Shown: positions 32,073-40,301 of the stretch, in pieces
How the letters are laid out: the number at the start of each line of letters is the position of its first letter
Numbering within the stretch: the stretch's first letter is position 1
Virus record (IMG/VR): IMGVR_UViG_3300049911_000019
Span: 1-45,709 of that record
From: a virus
Direction: 5' to 3' (one strand)
DNA length: 45,709 nucleotides
Position numbers and translations under genes: made by a program
The notes under the pieces: model-generated
Told to the model about the DNA's origin: nothing
What the model saw: the letters and a program-made list of their open reading frames with translations, nothing else
Database searches by the model: none

Positions 32073-34150
32073 TTACAATACACCAAACTTTCTTTAACCT
32101 CAGCGGCCACAGGTAAACCCGACGCCCACTCAGGTATAGTACACAGTATTTGATTCAGTTTGTCAAGAGAAATCTTGGAATTATTTTTATTTATTTGGCA
32201 CACAACTTCGTCGTGAACGTGTAAAATCACGGGGAGACCGGCGTCTTCGCAGGCCAATATCCAAAAGCCGAGTAAATCCCTCGAAATTGCCTGGTCTATA
32301 TTTTCCGTCAGGCTACCCCCCCATAAACTCTCCCTCTTAGGACCAGCTAAATATGATATATTTCCGCCGTTCTTAATACTACATTGTCGATAATATAGTA
32401 TTCGGCCTGACGGTAATTTAATCTGAACTTCATGGCCGGTGCACGAAAACTCTATCTGCCCCACTTTAGGCCGTAAATGCGGGAACCGTAGTGCCTGTTT
32501 GAACGCGGTCTCTACGACTCTCCAATATGCGGGAATCTTAGAATACTTTGTTCGGTATAGGTCAACCACTCGTTGTATGAATTGTCGGTTGTATTGTCCG
32601 CTGTCGAAGAAAGGACGTAAATAACTATCTTGTAAACATTGTTGATAGAATTTATCGACGCCCATCCCATAACCTAAACCCAGAATACTTTTCTTGCCAA
32701 AGGCCCGTTTAATCATTAGCATTAAATAGATTATAGGCGGGTCGGTTTTACGTTCCTTTCGTACGGGGAGTTTGAATAAAACTGTTGCAAATTCAGAATA
32801 AACATCCTTGCCAGTTCTAAATGCCTCTACCAAATCGTCCTGACCGGCCAACCAAGCCAGTACACGGGCCTCAATCTGAGCCGAGTCCCCAATCCCTAAC
32901 GTGAAGTTGGCGGGAGCGCGAAGTAGGCCGCGTATCTTGCCTATCAGGGGGTCAATCGTTGCACTTTTTCCGCCTAAATTCTGTAAGTTAATCCCCTCCC
33001 CGCCACTCCATCGGCCAGTATGGCCTCCATAATAATTCAAAGGCGTTCGCAGTATCCCCCCATTCGCGGCGGACTGCTTCTCCATACTCGTTATGCGTTT
33101 CGTATGCAGGGGCCACGACTTCACGGCCTGTCTCGCGGTCATTAAATCACGGACAATCGGATTTCCGTGGACCGTCAGCGACTTCGCATAATCGTCAGTC
33201 TTGGCCAGGGCTGCGATGTTCCCACGTTTGCCGGCCTTCCATTCGACCTGTTCGTCTTGGGTCTGGAGTAATTTCACAAACGTATCCCCACGGAGGTCCG
33301 TGGCGGCGGCCTCGCGGGCTTCCTCTTTAATCATTATATCAACGATTTCGTCTGATTTCCCGTCGAATTTTTTAGGAACCTTTTTACCGTCCCAGAAATA
33401 CTTATTATACAATCGGCCATAATTCTCATCAACCAACCCCGTTTTATTCACGGCCTCGATGGTCAAGGCGTACATCTGAACCTTAAGCGAATCGGCCAAG
33501 TCCTGGTCAAAATCGAACCCCCGATGGAGCCACATATCGAGAGTATGACGCATTAACCGTAACTCGAAGGCTGGGTTAGATAATTTTGGTAACAGTATCT
33601 TAAATAATTTTGTTTCAAGGTCCACGTCGTTAAGACAATAATCGGCCAATGCCTTTCGCTGTTCCAGGGTCATGGCGTTGTAGTGCAGACCCTTGAAATC
33701 CTGGGTCTCGCCCTTCGCCTGTAGGCCAAATTCTTTGGCCATATCCTTTAGTTTGTGGCTTGCACTGGCGTCGTAATGGGCATATAAATCTTTAACGTCG
33801 ATTATATATTTGGGCACGATTCCGAATTTTGTCTGGAGAACGGTCACGTCGAATCTTGCATTTTGGATAATCCAAGTTACTGTATCGCCATATCTCTTAA
33901 ACATTCCGGCTATTATGCCAGGAATGTCTCGGTCCGCTCCGGCGAAAATAGGCGGCAAACCTGGCGATTGCCAACCCACTCCCGTCAACTCGAACCGCGG
34001 GTCGCTAATATATTCTATGGTCGACAGGCCAACGGCATCGGCGGCGTCCTTGCGGAAGTGGTAGTCTTCGTCGAAATACGATTCAAAATCCAGAACGAGG
34101 ATTTCGGTCGGGTATCCGCAATCAGTAAGTATCTGTTGCCAGGATTCCAT
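32069..34150 (-). CDS. DNA polymerase, family A, with 3'-5' exonuclease
   Basis: 693 residues. Exonuclease: D21-F-E23, N97...F100-D101 and D170-Y171...D175 (ExoI, II, III). Polymerase: motif A with Asp422 in GIGDSAQIEARVLAWLAG; motif B R482-x3-K486-x3-L490-G-x2-Y494-G; motif C HVHDEV (D647-E648). Position 490, equivalent to Phe762 of E. coli Pol I, is leucine. The length and lack of an N-terminal 5'-nuclease match phage T7-like replicative enzymes. The start overlaps the upstream gene as TAATG. Confidence 0.93.
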   Translation of the reverse strand: MESWQQILTDCGYPTEILVLDFESYFDEDYHFRKDAADAVGLSTIEYISDPRFELTGVGWQSPGLPPIFAGADRDIPGIIAGMFKRYGDTVTWIIQNARFDVTVLQTKFGIVPKYIIDVKDLYAHYDASASHKLKDMAKEFGLQAKGETQDFKGLHYNAMTLEQRKALADYCLNDVDLETKLFKILLPKLSNPAFELRLMRHTLDMWLHRGFDFDQDLADSLKVQMYALTIEAVNKTGLVDENYGRLYNKYFWDGKKVPKKFDGKSDEIVDIMIKEEAREAAATDLRGDTFVKLLQTQDEQVEWKAGKRGNIAALAKTDDYAKSLTVHGNPIVRDLMTARQAVKSWPLHTKRITSMEKQSAANGGILRTPLNYYGGHTGRWSGGEGINLQNLGGKSATIDPLIGKIRGLLRAPANFTLGIGDSAQIEARVLAWLAGQDDLVEAFRTGKDVYSEFATVLFKLPVRKERKTDPPIIYLMLMIKRAFGKKSILGLGYGMGVDKFYQQCLQDSYLRPFFDSGQYNRQFIQRVVDLYRTKYSKIPAYWRVVETAFKQALRFPHLRPKVGQIEFSCTGHEVQIKLPSGRILYYRQCSIKNGGNISYLAGPKRESLWGGSLTENIDQAISRDLLGFWILACEDAGLPVILHVHDEVVCQINKNNSKISLDKLNQILCTIPEWASGLPVAAEVKESLVYCK

Positions 34151-34308
34151 TATGTTTTTCTAAATCTTTTTGTCCGTTTACAGTTTTTACAGGTTACAAA
34201 TCTACGCTGAAAGGATAAAGGATTGGTTGTGTAGGCCGTTGTATTGCCACACGCCGTATACGCCATACCCATTGGATATTTAGGAAAGTGCTTTTTATGC
34301 TTTCTCAT
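34150..34308 (-). CDS. Small basic zinc-ribbon-like protein, 52 aa
   Basis: ATG 34308 to a stop that overlaps the polymerase ATG. It starts MRKHKKHFPKYPMGMAYTAC and has a C-terminal CKNCKRTKRFRKT. Strongly basic with one CxxC plus an extra Cys, so nucleic-acid binding is plausible. Its ATG overlaps the SEC-C gene's stop region. Confidence 0.65.
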   Translation of the reverse strand: MRKHKKHFPKYPMGMAYTACGNTTAYTTNPLSFQRRFVTCKNCKRTKRFRKT

Positions 34309-34532
34309 ATCCCCACTCTCTGGTCATTCAACCAACAGCACTTGTTATACTTCCGTTTCGACCCGCACCAGCACGGAGTGTTACGCCCGACCTGGTGGGG
34401 GTGGCGGCGGAGTTGGCCCCCGAACATTTTACGATGCCCGAATAGGGTCTTAATCCAAGCAAACCGAAGTATAAGTTTATCCAAAGCGTTAAAAACCCCA
34501 ACTATAAAGTCTGATATATACCGTTTCCTCAT
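34305..34532 (-). CDS. SEC-C motif zinc-binding protein, 75 aa
   Basis: GGAGG lies 6 bases before the ATG at 34532. The C-terminal RNTPCWCGSKRKYNKCCW is the SEC-C motif (CxC...CC), a zinc site shared with SecA and many small adaptor proteins. The first 40 residues form a hydrophobic/basic helix (ALDKLILRFAWIKTLFG). It could be an adaptor to a host protein or nucleic acid. The upstream stop is 1 base from this start. Confidence 0.8.
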   Translation of the reverse strand: MRKRYISDFIVGVFNALDKLILRFAWIKTLFGHRKMFGGQLRRHPHQVGRNTPCWCGSKRKYNKCCWLNDQRVGI

Positions 34533-34533
34533 A

Positions 34534-34755
34534 TCATCCTCCAACCCAATAATTACGAACGCCGATTCCGAAGAATATAATCCCGGCGATGGCCCACCCC
34601 GGCAGGCGTTTATACACCATCAGAGCAACGAACACGACCGAGGACATGGCGTAAAGCAGCCACCAGTTCCGGCTCCCGGCGTGGTTCCACATGACCAGGA
34701 TGGTGCAGAGGGCGGTGGCCGCGTCAGCTATTTTTATTAAACTTTTTAGGAACGT
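34534..34755 (-). CDS. Small membrane protein, probable non-ATG start
   Basis: The frame is open from the upstream TAG to TGA at 34536-34534. It encodes two hydrophobic segments (LLYAMSSVVFVALMVY and GWAIAGIIFFGIGV) with WNHAGSRNWW between them. No ATG/GTG/TTG precedes codon 22. ACG at 34755 lies 8 bases after AGAGG and would give a start FLKSLIKIADA. The 32-base overlap with the upstream zinc-ribbon gene would allow coupling. Without experiment the start is unproven; a shorter ATG start inside the first helix is less sensible. Confidence 0.55.
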   Translation of the reverse strand, partial: TFLKSLIKIADAATALCTILVMWNHAGSRNWWLLYAMSSVVFVALMVYKRLPGWAIAGIIFFGIGVRNYWVGG

Positions 34756-34942
34756 ATCCTAATCCTCTACAATTCTCACATCTATATCGCGTCCTGATTC
34801 CTGGTAACGTCGGTAGCACGCCCGTTGTTTTACAATCCTCGCAGGGTATCCCGAACACCCTTAAATAGTTCCGGTCGTATTCCCGTTTATCAACCGGGCG
34901 GGGGTCATCAGTTTTTCCGCATCCGTCGGTGGCTCTGGGCAT
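34724..34942 (-). CDS. DnaJ-type zinc-ribbon protein, 72 aa
   Basis: AAAAGGAC precedes the ATG at 34942. Two CxxCxxxG knuckles (CEDCKTTG and CENCRGLG) resemble one half of the DnaJ central zinc domain. The N-terminus is charged (KTDDPRPVDKREYDRNYLR). It starts at the methyltransferase stop and lies in the replication operon. Confidence 0.75.
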   Translation of the reverse strand: MPRATDGCGKTDDPRPVDKREYDRNYLRVFGIPCEDCKTTGVLPTLPGIRTRYRCENCRGLGYVPKKFNKNS

Positions 34943-35535
34943 TATGTTGTCCTTTTTAGTGCCATTTTTACCTGTTCCTCGTCTTGGTCGATACCAACAT
35001 AATCTCGTCCTAATTCTTTAGCAGCTAATAAAGTTGTTCCACTGCCGCACATTGGGTCTAAAACTAACCCCCCAGCGGGGCAAAAATTTTCGATGAAAAA
35101 CTTAGCTTTGTCTACTGTCTGTTCCCAGTTATCTTTTCTATGTGATTTTTCTTTTGTCCCGGTTGCGGGTAAGTTGCTATGCCATTTTTGGGGAATTGCT
35201 TTTCCTTTACTGAATACAATTAAAGACTTAGCTTTAGCGAATATATGCCGGGGCCACACAGTAGCATTTTGCAAATTGATATGATGGTATAAATACCAAT
35301 AATTTAACCATTTTAACATCGGGGGAAATGTCTCGGCGAGCCAATAATCTGAAGCATAAACAACTAAAAATCCACTGGGTTTTAGAAGCCGCGCTCCTAA
35401 TTTAGCGACCGCTTCATAACAGGGTATTCCTTCTTTCACATACGGCGGGTCGGTAAAAATTAAATCTACAGAATTGGGCCTAATGGTATGCCCTATTAAA
35501 ACAAAATCGCCACCTATTATAGTATTTTTCTCCAT
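34942..35535 (-). CDS. DNA adenine-type methyltransferase (DPPY), 197 aa
   Basis: VDLIFTDPPYVKEGI near residue 24 is the catalytic motif IV (DPPY), and VLDPMCGSGTTLLAA near residue 158 is the SAM motif I, the order of beta-class enzymes; DPPY favours N6-adenine. The protein is short, with little room for a large recognition domain, so the target site is probably short. It is the second methyltransferase in this genome. No partner nuclease is visible. Confidence 0.85.
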   Translation of the reverse strand: MEKNTIIGGDFVLIGHTIRPNSVDLIFTDPPYVKEGIPCYEAVAKLGARLLKPSGFLVVYASDYWLAETFPPMLKWLNYWYLYHHINLQNATVWPRHIFAKAKSLIVFSKGKAIPQKWHSNLPATGTKEKSHRKDNWEQTVDKAKFFIENFCPAGGLVLDPMCGSGTTLLAAKELGRDYVGIDQDEEQVKMALKRTT

Positions 35536-35548
35536 TAAAGTTTATTTC

Positions 35549-36460
35549 CTACGATATGGCATAAGACCTTAACTCAATTTTCGGGCGAACTATATCTTGT
35601 TCCCCGCCCAACTGGGTCGAGTGGTGGAACGGCCAGACAACGGCCTTCACGGTCATCATAGGTCGGGACGGATAGCAGGCTGCTGATTCGTAAGACCCTG
35701 GCCCCAAAATATGTGAGAGCAACCAGCAACCCCAGTTTGCGGCGTAGCGATGCCGGATACACAGTTTCGACGGCAACTTACCCCGGTTCGGGATAAATAG
35801 CACCGGCTTGGGGGCTGATATACAGAACGAGTGGGTATGGCCTGTGAAACATATATCAGCGTCCTCCCATTCGGCCATAATTGCCGACAGTTTGTTCGGC
35901 TCGGCCCCGGCCCCCCGGCCTCCGCCGTAACCGTGACGGAGATAGACCTTAACTGTTGAACCGTTTCCACCACAATTAAATTTCAAACGGACAAACGCCT
36001 CATCCGTCAGGTCTTCGATTTCCAACTTATCGCAGAGTCGGGCGTGGACATCAACATTATGGTGCTTACGGATGGCGTCTTCGTGGTTGCCGTGCAAGGC
36101 CCCGATTATCAGGTGCCGTATCGGCTGGAGTATGCCAATGGCCCGGCGTATTTCCTGATTGATAGCGTCGCCCAACATTTCACGCCAGTCCAATTTTTCA
36201 TCGGATACGAACCAATCGGCCATATCATTGAAGTCAAACCGTTTAATATCCTTCGGTATCACGGCGTTTACGTTATCCCCGCCCAACAAGACCCGGACGT
36301 GGCGACCCGGCATTTTACTGCGGCGTAATATCTCGGCGACCTGTTTTCGTATGGCGTTCTCATCACAGTTTCGCTTACCTATGTGCATATCGCCGAACAC
36401 GAATAGTTCAAATCGGTCGGTCCGACTTTTACACTCTATGGTCGTTTCAGCTACTCTCAT
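35549..36460 (-). CDS. Metallophosphoesterase, calcineurin-like
   Basis: 303 residues with the five signature blocks: GDMHIG near the start, GGDN, GALHGNHEDA, the histidine of LRHGYGGGRG and GHTHSF. These bind two metals to hydrolyse phosphoester bonds. It has no coiled-coil or SbcD partner, so it is more likely a phage nucleotidase or small nuclease than a recombination nuclease. A long Gly/Arg-rich loop sits after the HG motif. Overlaps the 5'-nucleotidase gene by ATGA. Confidence 0.8.
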   Translation of the reverse strand: MRVAETTIECKSRTDRFELFVFGDMHIGKRNCDENAIRKQVAEILRRSKMPGRHVRVLLGGDNVNAVIPKDIKRFDFNDMADWFVSDEKLDWREMLGDAINQEIRRAIGILQPIRHLIIGALHGNHEDAIRKHHNVDVHARLCDKLEIEDLTDEAFVRLKFNCGGNGSTVKVYLRHGYGGGRGAGAEPNKLSAIMAEWEDADICFTGHTHSFCISAPKPVLFIPNRGKLPSKLCIRHRYAANWGCWLLSHILGPGSYESAACYPSRPMMTVKAVVWPFHHSTQLGGEQDIVRPKIELRSYAIS

Positions 36461-36960
36461 ATTTTTCCTTTACTATTCCAAGTTCGGGGAATCAAGATTC
36501 CGATACCGCCCGCCGCCCTAAATTTTTCTACTGTTTCTTCGCGGTCGTCTATTAGTATGCTCCAGGGGGTTGCAAGTTTTGACTTGTCAAAATTGAAAAT
36601 CACGTTGTTGGTCATGCACGGGATATTTTTGTTTACCCAGTCTAATTTGCCGCCTCTGCACGCCTCATTGTCCACCCACGGTGTTGTCAAGAGCCATAAG
36701 TCTTCCCCATACATCTGATGCAGGATGGAAAACAGAATCTTGCCTCCGGGGGTCCAATCGAGGCCGGCCCAAAATTTGCGGCTGGTTGATAAAAATTCTG
36801 ACACAGCTTTTTCATCCAAACCAAAATCGCCAAACCAATTCCACTGTTTAATATCGTTTGTGGTGTAGCCCAAACGTCTCAGGCCGAAATGGTTCATCAC
36901 GCCGCCGGAAAAGTCCGTAATGACCCCATCCATATCAAGATAAACAGTGCGGGGTATCAT
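36457..36960 (-). CDS. HAD-family 5'(3')-deoxyribonucleotidase-like
   Basis: 167 residues. It starts with the HAD nucleophile motif VYLDMDGVITDF, continues with WLLTTPW and ends with ILIDDREETVEKFRAAGG (motif IV acidic pair). This is the pattern of NT5C-type dNMP phosphatases common in phages, used to adjust the nucleotide pool. It lies directly after the DUF5664-like gene and before the metallophosphoesterase, a nucleotide-metabolism group. Confidence 0.82.
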   Translation of the reverse strand: MIPRTVYLDMDGVITDFSGGVMNHFGLRRLGYTTNDIKQWNWFGDFGLDEKAVSEFLSTSRKFWAGLDWTPGGKILFSILHQMYGEDLWLLTTPWVDNEACRGGKLDWVNKNIPCMTNNVIFNFDKSKLATPWSILIDDREETVEKFRAAGGIGILIPRTWNSKGKI

Positions 36961-37301
36961 TATCTTTTTTCTCGAAGGGTTTCGTGAAGATACCCCATTA
37001 CGTTGAACAGAACCGCGCAGATACTATCCTCGAACGCCTCGTTCATCTCGTCGGTTCTAACAACCTCATAACGGTGTGACTTCCACATATTCAGGAAGTG
37101 ACGCCACGCCGACTTCATGTAAGCAGTTTTCGGTATCCCTTTTTGCCAATTATCCGAGTCACGCAGCTTTCCATCGGCCTGAACCCGGTGCTTCGACAGA
37201 TACCGCCCGTAGCGTTCCAACACTAACGGCGAGAGAAACCCTTCGTAATCTATTTTCATTTCGTCATTGTCGCGTGTAGCACCAGTACTAAATGTCCTCA
37301 T
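36960..37301 (-). CDS. DUF5664-like protein, putative dATP/dGTP diphosphohydrolase N-terminal family
   Basis: 113 residues. MRTFSTGATRD followed by GFLSPLVLERYGRYLSKHR, SDNWQKGIPKTAYMKSAWRH and LNMWKSHRYEV match the pattern of the DUF5664 phage family, which I recall as linked to dATP/dGTP diphosphohydrolase. That assignment is from memory and not from a search. It is next to a HAD nucleotidase, which supports a nucleotide-pool role. No PurZ-like gene is seen. Confidence 0.7.
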   Translation of the reverse strand: MRTFSTGATRDNDEMKIDYEGFLSPLVLERYGRYLSKHRVQADGKLRDSDNWQKGIPKTAYMKSAWRHFLNMWKSHRYEVVRTDEMNEAFEDSICAVLFNVMGYLHETLREKR

Positions 37302-37660
37302 ACTATTCCGTCCTTTCCATAAAGTTCGATAGCCTTTTGTTGCCTTCTATAGCCTAAATAGGGAAAGATTAACCGCAAAAAGTCCACTGCCCCCGTTTGT
37401 ATTTGCCAGGACCACCATATTTTCTTACTTTTTTTACCGGGTTTGTACGGGCCATATATCTTACCGCCCGCTATCCTATGAAGTTTACAGATAATGTCAT
37501 AATCAGTCGATACTAATGCTAAGCGTGGGTGTACATACCCTTCGGGCCTGGCACATCCACCGTCTTTTCTAACTCTGCCTTGGCACCAATTTGTAGTGAT
37601 GCACCCCTCACCCTCGAACAAACCCGCGGCCCAAGCAATTTCTACCGACGAAGGAATCAT
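37298..37660 (-). CDS. LAGLIDADG homing endonuclease (single motif), 120 aa
   Basis: WAAGLFEGEGCI near the start is a LAGLIDADG motif. The protein has only one copy, so it would act as a homodimer. The C-terminal YLGYRRQQKAIELYG is a typical closing helix. The gene is inserted between recG and the DUF5664-like gene without an intron or intein around it, with its ATG adjacent to the recG stop (TAAATG). A domesticated or freestanding homing gene is likely. Confidence 0.8.
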   Translation of the reverse strand: MIPSSVEIAWAAGLFEGEGCITTNWCQGRVRKDGGCARPEGYVHPRLALVSTDYDIICKLHRIAGGKIYGPYKPGKKSKKIWWSWQIQTGAVDFLRLIFPYLGYRRQQKAIELYGKDGIV

Positions 37661-39634
37661 TTACGCGACACCCACCAAATCAAGTTTCAGATATTTAATT
37701 TCCAACATTTTACGGAGTCCATTATACTCTGGCAAATCCAACTTGTCAACAACAATCTTCGCTAATTCTCTTGCTTTTAATAATAATTCGTAATCATCCA
37801 CCAGACTCGCAAACTTTAAATCAGGCAACCCGTGTTGTTTCGTCGAGAATAATTCGCCCGGCCCCCTCAGTCTCAGGTCGGCCTCGGCTATCTCGAAGCC
37901 GTCGTTTGTTTGCTCCAGCGTTCGGAGCCGGGCGATTGACGTATCGTTGGCGGTGGAGGCCATTAGAAAACAGAACGCTGTTTCAGTTGACCTGCATATT
38001 CTACCCCTTAATTGATGCAGTTGGGACAGGCCAAACCTATCAGCCCCCTCTATAAGCATGACCGTGGCGTTCGAGCAGTCAAGGCCCACCTCGGCGATAA
38101 CTGTACTAACGAGGATTTTATATTCACCGGACTTAAACTTTCGTAGGGTATCCGTTTTAACTTCACTGGTATCTTTACCCGTCAAACTGGCAACGGAATA
38201 ATCAGCGAATCGCCGGGCTATATCACAGTATCCATCGGCCACGCCGGTCATATCTTCCTCGCCACTTGCAATACGAGGATAGACAACATAAATCTGATGG
38301 CCCTGTTTAAGTTGTTCGTCAATCAATTCGTAAACGCCTTCACGGCGGTCTGGTAGTACCCAACGGGCCACGACGGCCCCACGCTTAATTGGCATTTCCT
38401 TGATAGTTGATACATCCAGGTCGCCGAAAACCGTGAGGGCGATTGTGCGAGGGATGGGGGTCGCGCTCATAAGTAAAACGTGTGGGTTGCCATACTTCTG
38501 GAGCAAGGCACGTTGGGCCACGCCGAATTTCTGCTGCTCGTCGATTATGACGAGGGACGCTTTCGTTAATAATTCTATATCGCATAACAGGGCGGTTGTT
38601 CCTATACATACTCCCCGCTTGCGATGACACTCGGCTTTATTTTCATAGCCGCCGATAAACAATTCCACATCGTCCCATCCGTAAGATTTCAAAACATCGT
38701 AGTGCTGGGAGGCCAAAATTGTCGTGGGACAAAGTATAATCGCCCGCTTATTATTCAGGGCCGTAAGCATCGCCGCGTAGAACGCAACAGCCGTCTTGCC
38801 TGAGCTAACGTCACCGTGGAGGAGGCGGTTCATCGGTTTATTTGATAGATACAAGTCCCTAAGAATATCTCGGAGAGCGGCATCTTGGTCGCTGGTAAAT
38901 TTATAAGGAAAATAGTGCTTTATCTTGTCCTCTAAATCGCACTCTTTAGAGTGACTATATTCATATTTTTTGCCAGGCGTATGTTCCTGTTGCCGTCTCT
39001 TGATTGCGACAGCCATCTGCTGTAGATAGAGTTCGTCGTACCGGAGCCGTTCCAGCCCATCTTCTAATTGTTGCTTGTTCTCCGGGAAATGCAGGAAATA
39101 AAAAGCGTCCGCCCGGTCATACAGGTCGGGGTTAATCCAATCAGGTATCTCAACATCCGCCAGCACCGCCCTCAACGCCGCCCGAATCGTCTGTGTGTAT
39201 TTACCATATAAACCGCCTGTTATCTCATCCGGCTTAAATGCACAGGTCGAAAACTTAGGCCCGGAAAACTGGGGCTGTCCTTTGTACTCTGATACTTTAC
39301 CCCATACGGCAATCAGCATCCCTTTTCGGATGTTATTTAGAAGCCAAACTTGGTTGAAAAATACCAATTCAACCTTCCCGGTCTCGTCTTCAACCATGAC
39401 TGAAACGATGGGGGCCTGCGTTGGTCGCCTGAAACAGGATATGACCCTACCTTGTATCAACGCCTGTTCCCCAACACAGAGGTCGCGGATGGGGGTTGTG
39501 CCGGGGAAAATCCAGTCGGAGGGCTTGTGTTCGAGGAGGTCGCCGACTGTAGTTACACCGAGACCCGCGAGTTCCTTCGCCCGGACGGGGCCGACGCCGC
39601 GCACTGCTTGAATTTTGGTTCGCCAATTATACAC
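37661..39634 (-). CDS. recG: RecG-like DNA helicase
   Basis: 657 residues, the full RecG layout. A helix-hairpin wedge start (VRGVGPVRAKELAGLG) and an OB domain (VEDETGKVELVFFNQVWLL) precede the superfamily 2 core: Walker A LHGDVSSGKTAVAFYAAML, DEQQ (RecG usually DEQH), LLMSATPIPRT and motif VI QLHQLRGRICRS (usually RGRVGRG, so the second Gly is Cys). It remodels stalled forks and D-loops and can replace T4 UvsW function. A phage gene of this kind is unusual. It ends one base before the homing gene. Confidence 0.9.
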   Translation of the reverse strand: MYNWRTKIQAVRGVGPVRAKELAGLGVTTVGDLLEHKPSDWIFPGTTPIRDLCVGEQALIQGRVISCFRRPTQAPIVSVMVEDETGKVELVFFNQVWLLNNIRKGMLIAVWGKVSEYKGQPQFSGPKFSTCAFKPDEITGGLYGKYTQTIRAALRAVLADVEIPDWINPDLYDRADAFYFLHFPENKQQLEDGLERLRYDELYLQQMAVAIKRRQQEHTPGKKYEYSHSKECDLEDKIKHYFPYKFTSDQDAALRDILRDLYLSNKPMNRLLHGDVSSGKTAVAFYAAMLTALNNKRAIILCPTTILASQHYDVLKSYGWDDVELFIGGYENKAECHRKRGVCIGTTALLCDIELLTKASLVIIDEQQKFGVAQRALLQKYGNPHVLLMSATPIPRTIALTVFGDLDVSTIKEMPIKRGAVVARWVLPDRREGVYELIDEQLKQGHQIYVVYPRIASGEEDMTGVADGYCDIARRFADYSVASLTGKDTSEVKTDTLRKFKSGEYKILVSTVIAEVGLDCSNATVMLIEGADRFGLSQLHQLRGRICRSTETAFCFLMASTANDTSIARLRTLEQTNDGFEIAEADLRLRGPGELFSTKQHGLPDLKFASLVDDYELLLKARELAKIVVDKLDLPEYNGLRKMLEIKYLKLDLVGVA

Positions 39635-39815
39635 GCTCAGTGTCCTCGTCAGGCCGGAAAAAAGTTTTGAATTTTTGAAAGGTTTTTAAGAGTTTATTAC
39701 CTGTCAGCGCACCTGCATATATTTGTAAATCCACAATGTCTTCGTTATTTACAATCTGTTCACGGGATACTATATACCTCAAACGAGGATACACCACAAA
39801 ACGTTTAACAAACAA
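39627..39815 (-). CDS. Hypothetical protein, up to 62 aa
   Basis: A TTG at 39815 opens the frame, overlapping the upstream gene; a GTG a few codons later is an alternative. No clear ribosome site. The product is basic at both ends (FVKRFVVYPRLRYIV ... LLKTFQKFKTFFRPDED) and overlaps recG by 8 bases. No family recognised. Confidence 0.45.
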   Translation of the reverse strand: MFVKRFVVYPRLRYIVSREQIVNNEDIVDLQIYAGALTGNKLLKTFQKFKTFFRPDEDTERV

Positions 39816-39925
39816 TCTAACCCATCGTGTTCAATCTTAGTAAGGATGTGGTCAATGGCTTCTTTCTTAGTCCAACCCCAACCAAAGCCGTATCCACCGG
39901 TATTTAACAATCCTATCACTATCAT
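39779..39925 (-). CDS. Small hypothetical protein, 48 aa
   Basis: GAGAGG lies 7 bases before the ATG at 39925. Sequence begins MIVIGLLNTGGYGFGWGWTK, a Gly/Trp-rich beta turn, then an acidic helix (KKEAIDHILTKIEHDG). It overlaps the next gene by 37 bases and starts one base after the HTH regulator's stop, in the same operon. Confidence 0.6.
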   Translation of the reverse strand: MIVIGLLNTGGYGFGWGWTKKEAIDHILTKIEHDGLDCLLNVLWCILV

Positions 39926-39926
39926 A

Positions 39927-40301
39927 TCAAAACCTCTCCACCACCCGGCTATCGCAGCCGGGCGTATAACCGTGTGTTTCAGATTTAGGGGCCACAAAAC
40001 CGTTGGCCTCTAAAACCACAATTATTCCCCGGACAGTGCTTTCCGGTATGTCAGTCAACGATGCAATCGTTGTGGAGTTCGTCTGCCCACCCCGTATCAG
40101 GGCTAATATCAGTTTTTGCCGGGTATTAAGCACGGGCGAAAGCTGGGGGGCCTTACGCCGGACACTGTTCAAATGCCGGAGGACAATTTCCCGGCTAATC
40201 CCCAGCTTCTTTGCGGCCTGGTCGATGGGGAGGCCGTCAAAATCGGGATGGCATAGCCGGTAAATTTCTTCTTCACGTCGTGTAATAAGTCGTTTAGCCA
40301 T
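39927..40301 (-). CDS. Transcriptional regulator with two HTH domains
   Basis: 124 residues. The first half has a sigma region 4/LuxR-like HTH (IDQAAKKLGISREIVLRHLN). The second half is a winged HTH (NTRQKLILALIRGG, then TTIASLTDIPESTVRGIIVV). AGGGG precedes the ATG. It is the only clear DNA-binding regulator in the early arm and could control the late switch or act as a sigma-appropriator-type factor. Target unknown. Confidence 0.75.
   Translation of the reverse strand: MAKRLITRREEEIYRLCHPDFDGLPIDQAAKKLGISREIVLRHLNSVRRKAPQLSPVLNTRQKLILALIRGGQTNSTTIASLTDIPESTVRGIIVVLEANGFVAPKSETHGYTPGCDSRVVERF

Noticed and set aside
37298-37660. Intein or group I intron in recG
   Set aside because: recG is complete and uninterrupted; the endonuclease ORF follows its stop.
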